Assembly: GCA_020638575.1 (NCBI GenBank)
Contig: JACKIH010000003.1
Location: 415,501 to 479,500 of the forward strand
DNA length: 64,000 nt
Origin: Rhodospirillaceae bacterium
GTDB taxonomy: Bacteria > Pseudomonadota > Alphaproteobacteria > DSM-16000 > Inquilinaceae
Direction of reading: 5' to 3'
Part shown: positions 8,940-17,624 of the stretch, one piece after another
How the letters are laid out: every line of letters starts with the position of its first letter
How positions within the stretch are numbered: the first letter of the stretch is position 1
Program-made: the position numbers and the translations under genes
Notes under the pieces: generated by a model
Seen by the model: the letters and a program-made list of their open reading frames with translations, nothing else
Told to the model about the DNA's origin: nothing
The model's database searches: none

Positions 8940-11024
8940 ATGAGCGAAATGACCCGCGTGCTGGAAGACACGTCGCTGGACGACCTGCAGCCCAGGCGGA
9001 CCCGCCGTCTGGCCTGGATGTCGGGCGGGCTGATTGTCGTCGTCATCCTGGCGATCTTCATGGGTGTCAGCGCCATCCAGGACCGCGAGGCCGAAGTGCT
9101 GTCGGCGCTGGAGCAGCGGACCGAGTTGCGCGCCGGCAGCCGTGCCGACACCATCGAAACCTGGCTGGAAGGCGTCGTCCGGCTCACCGGCCAGGCGGTC
9201 AACGGCAACGCGCTGCGCCTGTTCATCTCCGAGCTCACCCAGGGCGACGAAGATCCGGAACTGGCCCAGCAGCTCCTCCAGCAGAGCGACTACGTCAGCA
9301 CCATCCTGGCATCCTTCGTCACCCGCAACGAATTCCTTGCTGCCCATGCCGTCGGCCCCGACGGCGATCTGCTGATCAGCAGCGACCAGGCGACCCCCCT
9401 GCTCAACCCGGAAATCACCGCCATCGCATCGCAGGCCCGCGAGCTGGTGCCCGACGTGGTGGCCGACAACCGGGCCCGCTTCACCCCGGTCCGCGTCACC
9501 AACCACGGCCTGGTGATCGACGTGGTGCGGCCGATCCTGGAATTGCAGAACCCCGACCCGACCCAGGAGCCGCGCCCCATCGCCGCCCTGATCGTCAGCA
9601 TGGACATTACCGACGACCTGGCCCGGTTCCTCGAACCCGGCCTGTTCGCCGCCGCCGGCGAGCGTTTCGCCATCGCCCAGACCGACGAATACGGCGTCGT
9701 GTTCCGGCTGCACGAGGGCCGCCTGGAGGTCGACGAGGGCGCAGCCCCCGCCCCGCCCCTCACCTTCGCCGAGCGCGATAGCCTGTCGGGCATGGACGCG
9801 GTGTTTTCGTCGGGCGTGGAGCTTGCCAGCGTGCCCTGGATGGTGGTGGCGGAAACCGACCGTGAGACGGCACTGGCGCCGCTGCAGGCGGCCATCACCA
9901 CCGTGGTCATCGTCGGTGGGCTCGCCACCATCATGATCGCCGGCCTGATGATCGCCATCTGGTTCAACCAGGAGAGTACCGCCAACCGCGCGCTCGCCAC
10001 CCAGTTCCGCAACATGGCGGCGCACATCGACGCGCAGCGGCGGATCCTCGCCAGCGTCACCGGCAGCGTGGAGGAATTCATCGGGCTGAAGACCGCGGGC
10101 GGCATCTACAAATGGGTGAACATCGCCTTTGCCCGTGCCTTCAAGAAGACGCCCGATGCCGTGATCGGCCTCAGCGACGACCAGCTTTTCGGCCACGGTA
10201 CGGCCGAACGCCTGCGCCAGTCCGACGAGCAGATCCTGCGCGGCCTCGATATCCCCACCATCGAGGATCAGCTCTACATCGGCGATAAGCGCTACGACGT
10301 GCAGATCTCCAAGACGCCGCTCACCCGCGAGGACGGCACCATCGAGGGCATCGTTTCGGTGACCCGCGACGTGACCGAGCTGGTGGAACAGCGCCGCCTG
10401 CGCGAACAGGCCGTGCGCCAGTCGATCTATGCGCTGGTGAAGACGGTGGAGCTGTCGGACCCCTATCTGGTGGGGCATTCCCGGCTGCTCAGCAGCTTCT
10501 CCGTCCTGGTCGGCAAGCGCCTCAACCTGAGCCCGACCGACCTGTCGGCGCTGGAGATCGCCGCCAACCTGTCGCAGATCGGCAAGCAGGCGGTGCCGCG
10601 GGAGATCGTCAACAAGCCGGGCCGCCTGACGCCGGAAGAAATCGTGGAGATGAACCGGCACATCGAGCATGCGCTGAACATCCTGAAGGACGTGGACTTC
10701 CAGCTTCCGGTACAGGAGAGCATCGCGGAGATGTACGAGCGGCTCGACGGCTCGGGCTATCCCGAGGCGCTGTCCGGCGATGCCATCAACATCCGCGCCC
10801 GCATCCTCGGCGTGTGCGACGTGTTCTGCGCCCGCATCCGCCCGCGCTCCTACCGCGGTGCCATCGCCCCCGACCTCGCCATGACGGTGATGAGCGACCA
10901 CCCGGACAAGTACGATGCCGCCGTGGTGGAAGCCCTGCAGGAGGTGCTGCGCACCCAGGAAGGCGAGAAGCTGGTTCTGGTGGCCCGCACCACGGGCGGT
11001 CCGCAAGCGCCGTCCGACTCCTAG
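8940..11024 (+). CDS. two-TM sensor with PAS and catalytically degenerate HD-GYP domain; candidate LapD replacement
   Basis: 694-aa inner-membrane protein. TM1 is at about residues 26-46, a periplasmic domain at ~47-315 (dCache-like appearance), TM2 at ~319-342, a PAS domain at ~362-480 and an HD-GYP domain at ~486-690. The HD-GYP fold is recognisable (VNKPGRLTPEEIVEMNRHIEH, RLDGSGYPEAL), but key metal ligands are replaced. The canonical LLHDIGK reads NLSQIGK (Ser545, Gln546), the HHE motif reads MYE (598-600), and the later DVxDA Asp is Cys630. His513, His574 and GYP (606-608) remain. Phosphodiesterase activity is therefore unlikely, while nucleotide sensing is possible. The start at 8940 is chosen for the AGGA nine bases upstream and because upstream codons look non-coding. 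It is 83 bases behind the LapG-like gene. Confidence 0.82.
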   Translation: MSEMTRVLEDTSLDDLQPRRTRRLAWMSGGLIVVVILAIFMGVSAIQDREAEVLSALEQRTELRAGSRADTIETWLEGVVRLTGQAVNGNALRLFISELTQGDEDPELAQQLLQQSDYVSTILASFVTRNEFLAAHAVGPDGDLLISSDQATPLLNPEITAIASQARELVPDVVADNRARFTPVRVTNHGLVIDVVRPILELQNPDPTQEPRPIAALIVSMDITDDLARFLEPGLFAAAGERFAIAQTDEYGVVFRLHEGRLEVDEGAAPAPPLTFAERDSLSGMDAVFSSGVELASVPWMVVAETDRETALAPLQAAITTVVIVGGLATIMIAGLMIAIWFNQESTANRALATQFRNMAAHIDAQRRILASVTGSVEEFIGLKTAGGIYKWVNIAFARAFKKTPDAVIGLSDDQLFGHGTAERLRQSDEQILRGLDIPTIEDQLYIGDKRYDVQISKTPLTREDGTIEGIVSVTRDVTELVEQRRLREQAVRQSIYALVKTVELSDPYLVGHSRLLSSFSVLVGKRLNLSPTDLSALEIAANLSQIGKQAVPREIVNKPGRLTPEEIVEMNRHIEHALNILKDVDFQLPVQESIAEMYERLDGSGYPEALSGDAINIRARILGVCDVFCARIRPRSYRGAIAPDLAMTVMSDHPDKYDAAVVEALQEVLRTQEGEKLVLVARTTGGPQAPSDS

Positions 11025-11029
11025 AAACT

Positions 11030-11073
11030 GATCCGGTCTGATGGACTCGCTTCGGGCTCCATCAGGCCGGATC
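11030..11073 (+). terminator. stem-loop at the end of the secretion locus
   Basis: A 16-base arm at 11030-11045 and its near-perfect complement at 11058-11073 (one G-T pair) enclose a 12-base loop. It begins six bases after the stop codon. No T-run follows, so it may act with the nearby palindrome or need Rho. Confidence 0.6.
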
Positions 11074-11125
11074 AATGCCCGCAATTCCAATTGTCCAGGG
11101 CGGCTCCACCGCCATTGAGTCGGTT

Positions 11126-11197
11126 CCGGCCCGCACCCCCGCCCGATCACCCGATAATCGACAATGGATTGGGTGGCCGGGCGGGGAGCCGGGCCGG
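11126..11197. repeat. dispersed palindromic element, copy 1
   Basis: Imperfect 27-base arms at 11126-11152 and 11171-11197 around an 18-base spacer, sharing ggattgggtggccgggcgg with copy 2. It lies in the 325-base non-coding gap 11025-11349, which otherwise holds only the stem-loop just upstream and no recognisable gene. Copies 2 and 3 lie at 39914 and 49331. Confidence 0.75.
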
Positions 11198-11349
11198 TGC
11201 AGACTGATCAGAAAATGCCCTGGGCTGCGGTGACAGTTTAGCGCCGCACGCCGTCCCGATTCGGACGGTCGAGGGCCTGTCCGCGGTCATCGCATCGCTC
11301 GGGACCTTGGTCTACGATGCCGCGAACTCCGCAATCGGGACTCTAGGCC

Positions 11350-13260
11350 ATGTCGCGCGACCGTCCCTCGCCCCTGCGATTCGCTGCCGTCGCCCTGGTG
11401 CTGGCGCTGGTGATCTATGGCGCCATGACGGTCGGCCGCCTGTGGTTCGACGGCGATCACCTGGCCGAAGAGGCCCGCGCCGGACTGGCCGAGCTGGGCC
11501 TGGCGGACGTGCTCATGCTGCCCGACCCGCTGACGCTCGGCTGGGAGGGCGGTCCGGTGGTCGAGACGGACCGGGCAACCGCAACCGACGCCACTGCCGG
11601 CCTCACCCTGGAGCTTGAGGACGTGGTCGGCCGGCTCAACCTGGCGCAGTTCGCCGCCGGAGCGGTGGTTGTGGACGAGGCGGCAGCCGCCACGGGCCGC
11701 CTTTCGATCGCCACCGGCAGCGGCCAACCGGTGGAGCTGGACCTGGCAGAGGTGCGCGTGTCGCCGGAATCCGGCGGCTGGCACATCGGCGCCCGGATGG
11801 GGCCGGACGGGGTGCCGGCGGTGCTCTCCCTCAGCCCCCGCGGCGATGGTCCACTGGCCGAAGCGGCCGCATTGACCGCGGCGATCGACGGCGGCGGCGC
11901 CGCCCTGCAAGCCTCGGGCTCGCTCGCCCTTGCCCCGGCCCTGGACGCCACACTGGCCATCGACACCGACGATCTGGGCACGCTCGTCGGCCGCGCGGGC
12001 CTGCCGCCCGACCTGCAGGCCCTGCTGGCCGGCATTGGCCGGTTTTCCGGCCAGGTCTCCGTGTCGGGCGAGACCGTCATCCTCACCGGTGCCGAGGCGA
12101 CCATCGCAGACACCACCCTGTCGGGCGACCTCAGCCTGCAGCCCGATGCCCTGTCCGGCCGCATCACCCTAGCCACCGCCACCCTGTCGCCGGACGGGCT
12201 GGACGCCTGGCAGGACGGGCTCGACCGCCTGGGCGAGCGCACGCTCGATCTGGCCATCACCGTCGATGCCCTGGCACTGGCCGATCAGCCGGGGGCCCTC
12301 GGCCGAGTGTCGGTGCGGCTCGAAGGCACCACGGCGGCCCCGCAGGTTGAGATCGCTCCCCCTGGCGATGCGGCCGACGCGCCCTCGCAGGCATTGGCCA
12401 TGGTGGCCGACCGGGAGATGCGCGACGCCCAATTGCGCATCGCCGACCTGGCACCGCTGGGGGCCGAGGGAACCCTGTGGATCGGCCTGCCCGATGCCGC
12501 CGACGACACCCTCAATCTGTTGTTCGACCTGTCGAGCCTCGATCTCGACCGGGCCCTTTCCCAGGTGCCGCGATGGCTGGCACAGCCCGGCGGCCGCGAC
12601 CTGTTCCTCAGGCTGCGGGCCGATGAGGTGCGCCGCGGCGATGCCACCCTCAGCGATGTCGACGGCGTTGCGTCCTGGGGGGCAGACGGATTGACCGCGC
12701 TGGTGGAGGACGCGCGCATCGGCGACGGCCGCCTCGACCTTGAGGTGAGCCAGACACCCGACGGCGCGCGCCTTGCCCTGTCGGCACGGCAGGCCGACGC
12801 CGGAGCGCTCGCCGGGCTGTTGGGCCTGCCGCCACTGGTCGACGGCCCGGTCGCCGCCTCGGCCAACCTCACCCTGGGAGATGAGGCCGTGGCCGGCGAC
12901 GCGTCCGGACTCGCCGAACGCGCTGCCGCGGGATCGGTGTCGATCAGCGCCCGCGACGGCCAACTGCAGGTGCCCGAGGCGTGGCGCACGCTGGACCGCG
13001 CCGCCGACTTGCCCGAGCGCCTTACCTTCGACCATCTGCGCCTGGATGGGCGGCTGGAGGCCGGCACGCTGGACATCGTCCAGGGCACCCTGATCGCCGG
13101 CGACATCGAGGTCGACCTCACCGGCACCGTCGATCTGCGCGCGCGGACCGTGGACCTCAGCGTGCTCTACACCCGCCGCAGCGACGACGGCACCGCGCGC
13201 GTCGGCGGCTCGCTGGACGGGCCGCTGGAGGCCCCCTCGCTACATGTCACGCGGCGCTGA
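11350..13260 (+). CDS. AsmA-like envelope protein
   Basis: 636-aa protein with an N-terminal membrane anchor (about residues 10-30, RFAAVALVLALVIYGAMTV) followed by a long beta-rich, Ala/Asp/Leu-rich periplasmic region. The C-terminal ~130 residues carry the pattern of AsmA C-terminal domains: ARDGQLQVPEAW, LTFDHLRLDGRLEAGTLDI, GDIEVDLTGTVDLRARTVDLSV, RVGGSLDGPLEAPSLHV. AsmA-like proteins are proposed bridge-type lipid carriers or outer-membrane biogenesis factors; no specific role can be assigned here. The gene stands alone between the secretion locus and the pckG region. Confidence 0.65.
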   Translation: MSRDRPSPLRFAAVALVLALVIYGAMTVGRLWFDGDHLAEEARAGLAELGLADVLMLPDPLTLGWEGGPVVETDRATATDATAGLTLELEDVVGRLNLAQFAAGAVVVDEAAAATGRLSIATGSGQPVELDLAEVRVSPESGGWHIGARMGPDGVPAVLSLSPRGDGPLAEAAALTAAIDGGGAALQASGSLALAPALDATLAIDTDDLGTLVGRAGLPPDLQALLAGIGRFSGQVSVSGETVILTGAEATIADTTLSGDLSLQPDALSGRITLATATLSPDGLDAWQDGLDRLGERTLDLAITVDALALADQPGALGRVSVRLEGTTAAPQVEIAPPGDAADAPSQALAMVADREMRDAQLRIADLAPLGAEGTLWIGLPDAADDTLNLLFDLSSLDLDRALSQVPRWLAQPGGRDLFLRLRADEVRRGDATLSDVDGVASWGADGLTALVEDARIGDGRLDLEVSQTPDGARLALSARQADAGALAGLLGLPPLVDGPVAASANLTLGDEAVAGDASGLAERAAAGSVSISARDGQLQVPEAWRTLDRAADLPERLTFDHLRLDGRLEAGTLDIVQGTLIAGDIEVDLTGTVDLRARTVDLSVLYTRRSDDGTARVGGSLDGPLEAPSLHVTRR

Positions 13261-13326
13261 GTCGCGCCTGCCACCCTTCGCAAACGCCACCACTTGCCCC
13301 CGCGGTGGCCGGCGCACGGGCGCAAC

Positions 13327-13352
13327 GGCCGGTCCACCTGCCGCCACCGGCC
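13327..13352. terminator. possible stem-loop downstream of the AsmA-like gene
   Basis: Perfect seven-base arms ggccggt at 13327-13333 and accggcc at 13346-13352 with a 12-base loop, 67 bases after the stop. There is no T-run, so terminator function is uncertain. Confidence 0.3.
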
Positions 13353-13381
13353 CAGCAAGGGTCATCCCGACTAGCAGCTTT

Positions 13382-13392
13382 TTGCACTGCAA
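13382..13392. promoter_or_regulatory. TTGCA-N-TGCAA palindrome upstream of pckG
   Basis: Inverted repeat TTGCA-C-TGCAA preceded by further T residues, in the 397-base gap 13261-13657. Motifs built on TTGCAA are known for short-chain acyl-CoA metabolism regulators of the ScfR/PccR/RamB type in alphaproteobacteria and actinobacteria. The similarity is suggestive given the PEPCK and acyl-CoA decarboxylase genes that follow, but it is unproven. The same gap holds a weak promoter-like pair (TTGGTG at 13446, GATATA at 13469). Confidence 0.35.
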
Positions 13393-13522
13393 TAGTGACC
13401 ACGACCGACCGCAACGGTAGGCTTTGTCGACGCCTGCACAATCCCTTGGTGTCGCATGAGTTCCAGGTGATATAGGTCAATGAGCTTTCCGGGGGCCCAA
13501 CTATGGTTGCCAACGGCTTACA

Positions 13523-13536
13523 TCGCGACATCGCGA
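13523..13536. promoter_or_regulatory. TCGCGA-CA-TCGCGA repeat upstream of pckG
   Basis: Two copies of the self-palindromic hexamer TCGCGA at 13523-13528 and 13531-13536, about 120 bases before the pckG start. It could be an operator. No regulator was recognised. Confidence 0.25.
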
Positions 13537-13657
13537 GCTCATGCAGGATCCCACGTCCTCAGCTGGCGTCACTCGGTTCGGCCCCCGCCCACGCGGTCTT
13601 GCCTGGTGGCGGACCATTCTTGTGACCTAAAATAAGCCCGATATGGAGGCCTCTTCC

Positions 13658-15505
13658 ATGAACACGCCAATCTACCAGGACGCTCCGACCAGCAATCCGA
13701 AAGTGCTGGCCTGGGTCAAGGAGATGGAGACCCTGTGCAAGCCCGATGCGGTGCACTGGTGCGATGGGACGGACGAAGAATACGACGCCCTGTGCCAGCT
13801 CATGGTCGAGCATGGCACCTTCATCAAGCTGAATGAGGCGAAGCGCCCCAACAGCTACCTGTCGCGCAGCGACCCGCGGGATGTGGCCCGCGTCGAAGGC
13901 CGTACCTTCATCTGCTCCAACAACAAGAACGACGCCGGGCCGACCAACAACTGGATGCCCCCGGAGGAGATGAAGACCAAGCTGCACGGTCTGTTCGACG
14001 GCTGCATGCGCGGACGGACGATGTACGTCATCCCGTTCTCCATGGGGCCCTTGGGCTCGCACATCGCCCATATCGGCATCGAGATCACCGACAGCCCCTA
14101 CGTCGTCGTCAACATGCGGATCATGACCCGCATGGGCCGCAAGGTGTTCGACGTGCTCGGCGACGAAGGCCACTTCGTGCCCTGCATGCACTCCGTCGGC
14201 TACCCGCTGAAGTCGGGCGAAGCCGGCCCGGCTTGGCCGTGCGATCCGGAAAACACCTACATCACCCACTTCCCCGAAACCCGCGAGATCTGGTCCTATG
14301 GGTCGGGCTATGGCGGCAACGCGCTCTTGGGCAAGAAGTGCTTCGCACTGCGCATCGCCTCGGTGATGGCGCATGATGAAGGGTGGCTGGCCGAGCACAT
14401 GCTGATCGTCGGCGTCGAGTCGCCGGACAACGAGAAGACCTATGTGGCCGCCGCCTTCCCCAGCGCCTGCGGCAAGACCAACTTCGCCATGCTGGTGCCG
14501 CCTCCGGGCTTCGAAGGCTGGAAGGTGCTGACGGTCGGCGACGACATCGCCTGGATCAAGCCGGGGCCCGACGGCAGGCTGTACGCCATCAACCCCGAGG
14601 CCGGTTTCTTCGGCGTCGCCCCGGGCACGTCGGACAAGACCAACCCCAACGCCATGATCTCGGCGGCCAAGAACTCCATCTTCACCAACGTTGCCCTGAC
14701 CGATGACGGCGACGTGTGGTGGGAAGGCATGACCAAGGAGCCGCCGGCCCACCTGATCGACTGGAAGGGCAATGACTGGACGCCGGGAAGCGGGGCGCCC
14801 GCCGCGCACCCCAACGCTCGGTTCACCTCGCCGGCCGCGCAGTGCCCGACCATCGATCCGGATTGGGAAAACCCCAACGGCGTGCCGATCGCGGCTTTCA
14901 TCTTCGGCGGGCGCGTGTCGCACGACATGCCGCTGGTATTCCAGGCGTTCAACTGGGCCCACGGCGTGTATCTGGCCGCCACCATGGGATCGGAAGCCAC
15001 CGCTGCGGCGGAAGGCCAAGGCGCCATGCGCCGCGACCCGATGGCGATGCTGCCTTTCTGCGGCTACAACATGGCCGATTACTGGAGCCACTGGCTCAAC
15101 ATGGGCCGCACGCTGAACAACCCGCCGCGCATCTTCCGGGTGAACTGGTTCCGCAAAGACGAAAACGGCAAGTTCATCTGGCCGGGCTTCGGCGACAACA
15201 TGCGTGTGCTGAAGTGGATCCTCGACCGGGTGCACGGCGACGGTTTCGCGGTGGAAAGCCCGCTCGGCTGGATGCCGCGCCACGAGGATCTGCCCTGGCA
15301 GGGCCTGGAGTTCCCGCAGGATCAGTTCTACGAACTGATGAGCGTGGCCAAGGACGCCGGCCAGGAGGAAGCCTCCGCCCACGAGGTGCTGTTCGACCGC
15401 TTCTTCGACCGTCTGCCCAAGGAGTTCATCTACGAGCGTGAGATGCTGCGCTCGAGATTCTGGCGCGGACCGAGTCGATGGGAGTTGGCTCGCGAACGAC
15501 TCTGA
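13658..15505 (+). CDS. pckG: phosphoenolpyruvate carboxykinase (GTP)
   Basis: 615-aa GTP-type PEPCK, which interconverts oxaloacetate + GTP with PEP + GDP + CO2 as the first step of gluconeogenesis. The family signatures are present: SYLSRSDPRDVARVEGRTFICS near the N-terminus, YVIPFSMGPLGS, the kinase-1a loop FPSACGKTNFAML, and GGRVSHDMPLVFQAFNWAHG. Length matches the ~600-residue GTP class and not the ~530-residue ATP class common in alphaproteobacteria. The ATG at 13658 is preferred over the in-frame ATG at 13643 because a GGAGG lies ten bases upstream of it. A strong terminator follows. The upstream gap carries possible operators. Many alphaproteobacteria keep an ATP-type pckA beside chvI; here the GTP enzyme sits 30 kb away. 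Confidence 0.95.
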   Translation: MNTPIYQDAPTSNPKVLAWVKEMETLCKPDAVHWCDGTDEEYDALCQLMVEHGTFIKLNEAKRPNSYLSRSDPRDVARVEGRTFICSNNKNDAGPTNNWMPPEEMKTKLHGLFDGCMRGRTMYVIPFSMGPLGSHIAHIGIEITDSPYVVVNMRIMTRMGRKVFDVLGDEGHFVPCMHSVGYPLKSGEAGPAWPCDPENTYITHFPETREIWSYGSGYGGNALLGKKCFALRIASVMAHDEGWLAEHMLIVGVESPDNEKTYVAAAFPSACGKTNFAMLVPPPGFEGWKVLTVGDDIAWIKPGPDGRLYAINPEAGFFGVAPGTSDKTNPNAMISAAKNSIFTNVALTDDGDVWWEGMTKEPPAHLIDWKGNDWTPGSGAPAAHPNARFTSPAAQCPTIDPDWENPNGVPIAAFIFGGRVSHDMPLVFQAFNWAHGVYLAATMGSEATAAAEGQGAMRRDPMAMLPFCGYNMADYWSHWLNMGRTLNNPPRIFRVNWFRKDENGKFIWPGFGDNMRVLKWILDRVHGDGFAVESPLGWMPRHEDLPWQGLEFPQDQFYELMSVAKDAGQEEASAHEVLFDRFFDRLPKEFIYEREMLRSRFWRGPSRWELARERL

Positions 15506-15529
15506 GTATTCTAAGTGTGCCTAACGGTG

Positions 15530-15557
15530 GGGGGGTCGGACCCAGGGCCGGCCCCCC
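15530..15557 (+). terminator. intrinsic-type terminator after pckG
   Basis: Ten-base G-rich arm at 15530-15539 pairs with 15548-15557 (one G-T pair) around an eight-base loop; the sequence ttctct follows. It starts 24 bases after the pckG stop and separates pckG from the decarboxylase operon. Confidence 0.7.
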
Positions 15558-15616
15558 TTCTCTGACCGCGTATCCTGCGCGCTGCCCACCCCCACACCTT
15601 CCGGGAGTGATGATCC

Positions 15617-17170
15617 ATGGCGATCAACAAAGACCTCACCGACCGCCTGACCGAGCAGCGCAAGATCGTGTTCGAGGCCGGCGGCGACGATAAGGTCGCC
15701 AAGCGCCACGAAAAGGGTCTGCTGTCAGCTCGCGAACGGCTGGACGGGTTGTTCGAACCCGACACCTTCCAGGAGATCGGCACCCACATCCGCCACACCG
15801 CCACCGCCTTCGGGATGGCCGGCAAGGATATCCCGGCCGACGGCGTGGTGGTGGGCACCGGCTATGTCGACGGCCGCCAGGTCGCCGCCTTCAGCCAGGA
15901 CTTCACCGTGGCCGCCGGTACGCTGGGCAAGATGCACGCCCAGAAGATGGTCGAGGCGATGAAGTACGCGCTGAAGATGGGCGTGCCGCTGGTGGCGTTC
16001 AAAGACAGCGGCGGTGCGCGCATCCAGGAAGGCGTGGACGCGCTGTCCGGCTACGGCAACGTCTTCTACAACAACGTGCTGCTGTCGGGCGTGGTGCCGC
16101 AGATCGCCGCCGTGCTGGGGCCATGCGCCGGTGGGGCGTCGTATTCGCCGGCCCTCATGGACTTCATCATCATGACCCGGCAGAACGCCCAGATGTTCAT
16201 CACCGGGCCGGAGGTGATCAAGGCGGTGACCGGCCGCCAGACCAGCATGGACGAGGTGGGCGGGGCCAAGGTGCACGCCGAAGTCAGCGGCAATGTCCAT
16301 TTCGTCGCCGACGATGACCGCCACGCCATCCGCATCGTCCACCAGCTCCTGTCCTATCTGCCGTCGAACAACGCCGAAGATCCGCCGCACCGCCCGGTGC
16401 CGGAAATCGACCTGTCCGACGACAACGACATCAACGACCTGGTGCCGGAAGACCCCGGCGACCCCATGGACGTGCGCAAGGTGATCGCCCGCCTGGTCGA
16501 TCCCGGCAGCTTCCTGGAAGTGCATGCGGGCTGGGCCACCAACATCATCGTCGGCTTCTGCCGCATCGGCGGCATCATCACCGGCCTTCTGGCCAACAAT
16601 CCCATGAGCCTAGCCGGTGCGCTCGACATCAACGCATCCGACAAGGGCGCGCGCTTCATCCGCTTCTGCAACGTCTTCTCCATCCCGCTGCTGACGCTGG
16701 TGGATGTGCCGGGCTTCCTGCCGGGGGTGGAACAGGAGCGCGGCGGCATCATCCGCCACGGTGCCAAGATGCTGTTCGCCTACGCCTCGGCCACCGTGCC
16801 CAAGATCACGGTGATCCTGCGCAAGGCCTATGGCGGGTCCTACCTGGCCATGTGCAGCCAGGAGATGGGGGCCGACGTGGTGTACGCCTGGCCGACCGCG
16901 GAGATTGCGGTGATGGGGGCCGAAGGGGCCGTCAACATCCTCTACCGCGGCGAACTGAAGGACGCGGAGAACCGCCTGGCCAAGGTGAAGGAGCTGGCGG
17001 CGGATTACCGTCGCGAGTTCGCCTCGCCCTACCTGTCGGCCGGCCGCGGCTACATCACCGACGTGATCCAGCCCCAGGAAACCCGGGCCCAGATCACCCT
17101 GGCGCTGCGCAAGACACTGCACAAGCGCGAGACCCGGCCGCCGAAGAAGCACGGGGACATCCCGCTGTGA
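15617..17170 (+). CDS. mmdA: carboxyltransferase (alpha) subunit of Na+-pumping methylmalonyl-CoA-type decarboxylase
   Basis: 517-aa acyl-CoA carboxyltransferase-fold subunit (as in propionyl-CoA carboxylase beta). In a decarboxylase it moves the carboxyl group from the acyl-CoA to biotin. The two ClpP/crotonase-like halves are visible: FKDSGGARIQEGVDALSGYG with GPCAGGASYSPALMDF in the first, then VDVPGFLPGVEQERGGIIRHGAKMLFAYA and KAYGGSYLAM in the second. The next three genes encode a small membrane subunit, a biotin carrier and an ion-pump beta subunit. That distinguishes a Na+-translocating decarboxylase from a biotin-dependent carboxylase, which would need a biotin carboxylase gene. Methylmalonyl-CoA is the most likely substrate, but glutaconyl- or malonyl-CoA cannot be excluded. 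Confidence 0.85.
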   Translation: MAINKDLTDRLTEQRKIVFEAGGDDKVAKRHEKGLLSARERLDGLFEPDTFQEIGTHIRHTATAFGMAGKDIPADGVVVGTGYVDGRQVAAFSQDFTVAAGTLGKMHAQKMVEAMKYALKMGVPLVAFKDSGGARIQEGVDALSGYGNVFYNNVLLSGVVPQIAAVLGPCAGGASYSPALMDFIIMTRQNAQMFITGPEVIKAVTGRQTSMDEVGGAKVHAEVSGNVHFVADDDRHAIRIVHQLLSYLPSNNAEDPPHRPVPEIDLSDDNDINDLVPEDPGDPMDVRKVIARLVDPGSFLEVHAGWATNIIVGFCRIGGIITGLLANNPMSLAGALDINASDKGARFIRFCNVFSIPLLTLVDVPGFLPGVEQERGGIIRHGAKMLFAYASATVPKITVILRKAYGGSYLAMCSQEMGADVVYAWPTAEIAVMGAEGAVNILYRGELKDAENRLAKVKELAADYRREFASPYLSAGRGYITDVIQPQETRAQITLALRKTLHKRETRPPKKHGDIPL

Positions 17171-17201
17171 TCGGGTACGCCCCTGCAGGGAGAACACGGC
17201 C

Positions 17202-17543
17202 ATGAACGATCTGCCGATCATCGACAGCCTGGTGATGTACCTGCTCGCCGTGGCCATCGCCTTCCTGGTGGCCTTGGTGATCAAGGGCATCGTCGCCATC
17301 ACCGGACGCATCGGCGAAGGAGCACCTGCCAAGGCTCCGGTTGCCAAGCCCGCGGCGGCGAAACCGGCAGCCGTCCCGGCCGGACCACCCCCGGCGCACA
17401 TCGCGGCCATCACCGCGGCGGTCGCCAGCTTCCTCGGCACCCACCGGATCGTCCGGATCGCCGACGCCGCCCACGACACCACCTGGACGACGACCGGTCG
17501 CGCCCAGCAGCAGCTGTCGCACAGGCCCCACTCCGGGCACTAG
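17202..17543 (+). CDS. OadG/MmdD-type small membrane subunit of the decarboxylase
   Basis: 113-aa protein with one transmembrane segment (about residues 10-32, VMYLLAVAIAFLVALVIKGIVAI), a Pro/Ala-rich linker, and a C-terminal piece (IAAITAAVASFLGTHRIVRI...WTTTGRAQQ) resembling the conserved tail of gamma/delta subunits. That tail helps assemble the complex. It lies 31 bases after the carboxyltransferase gene, with an SD-like gggagaa before the ATG. Confidence 0.75.
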   Translation: MNDLPIIDSLVMYLLAVAIAFLVALVIKGIVAITGRIGEGAPAKAPVAKPAAAKPAAVPAGPPPAHIAAITAAVASFLGTHRIVRIADAAHDTTWTTTGRAQQQLSHRPHSGH

Positions 17544-17624
17544 CACCGGCGCCCGCCACGCCGCACCGACGGTGATCCCCAAGGTGCGCATTTCGACCGA
17601 ACGGATTAGTCAGGGATCTGCACC

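Noticed and set aside
8772..11150. 792-codon antisense frame opposite the HD-GYP gene
   Set aside because: His/Asp/Gln-rich pseudo-protein typical of the complement of GC-rich genes; the plus-strand product has TM, PAS and HD-GYP features.
15617..17170. Propionyl-CoA carboxylase beta subunit
   Set aside because: The fold fits, but the operon lacks a biotin carboxylase and has instead the small membrane, carrier and Na+-pump subunits of a decarboxylase.
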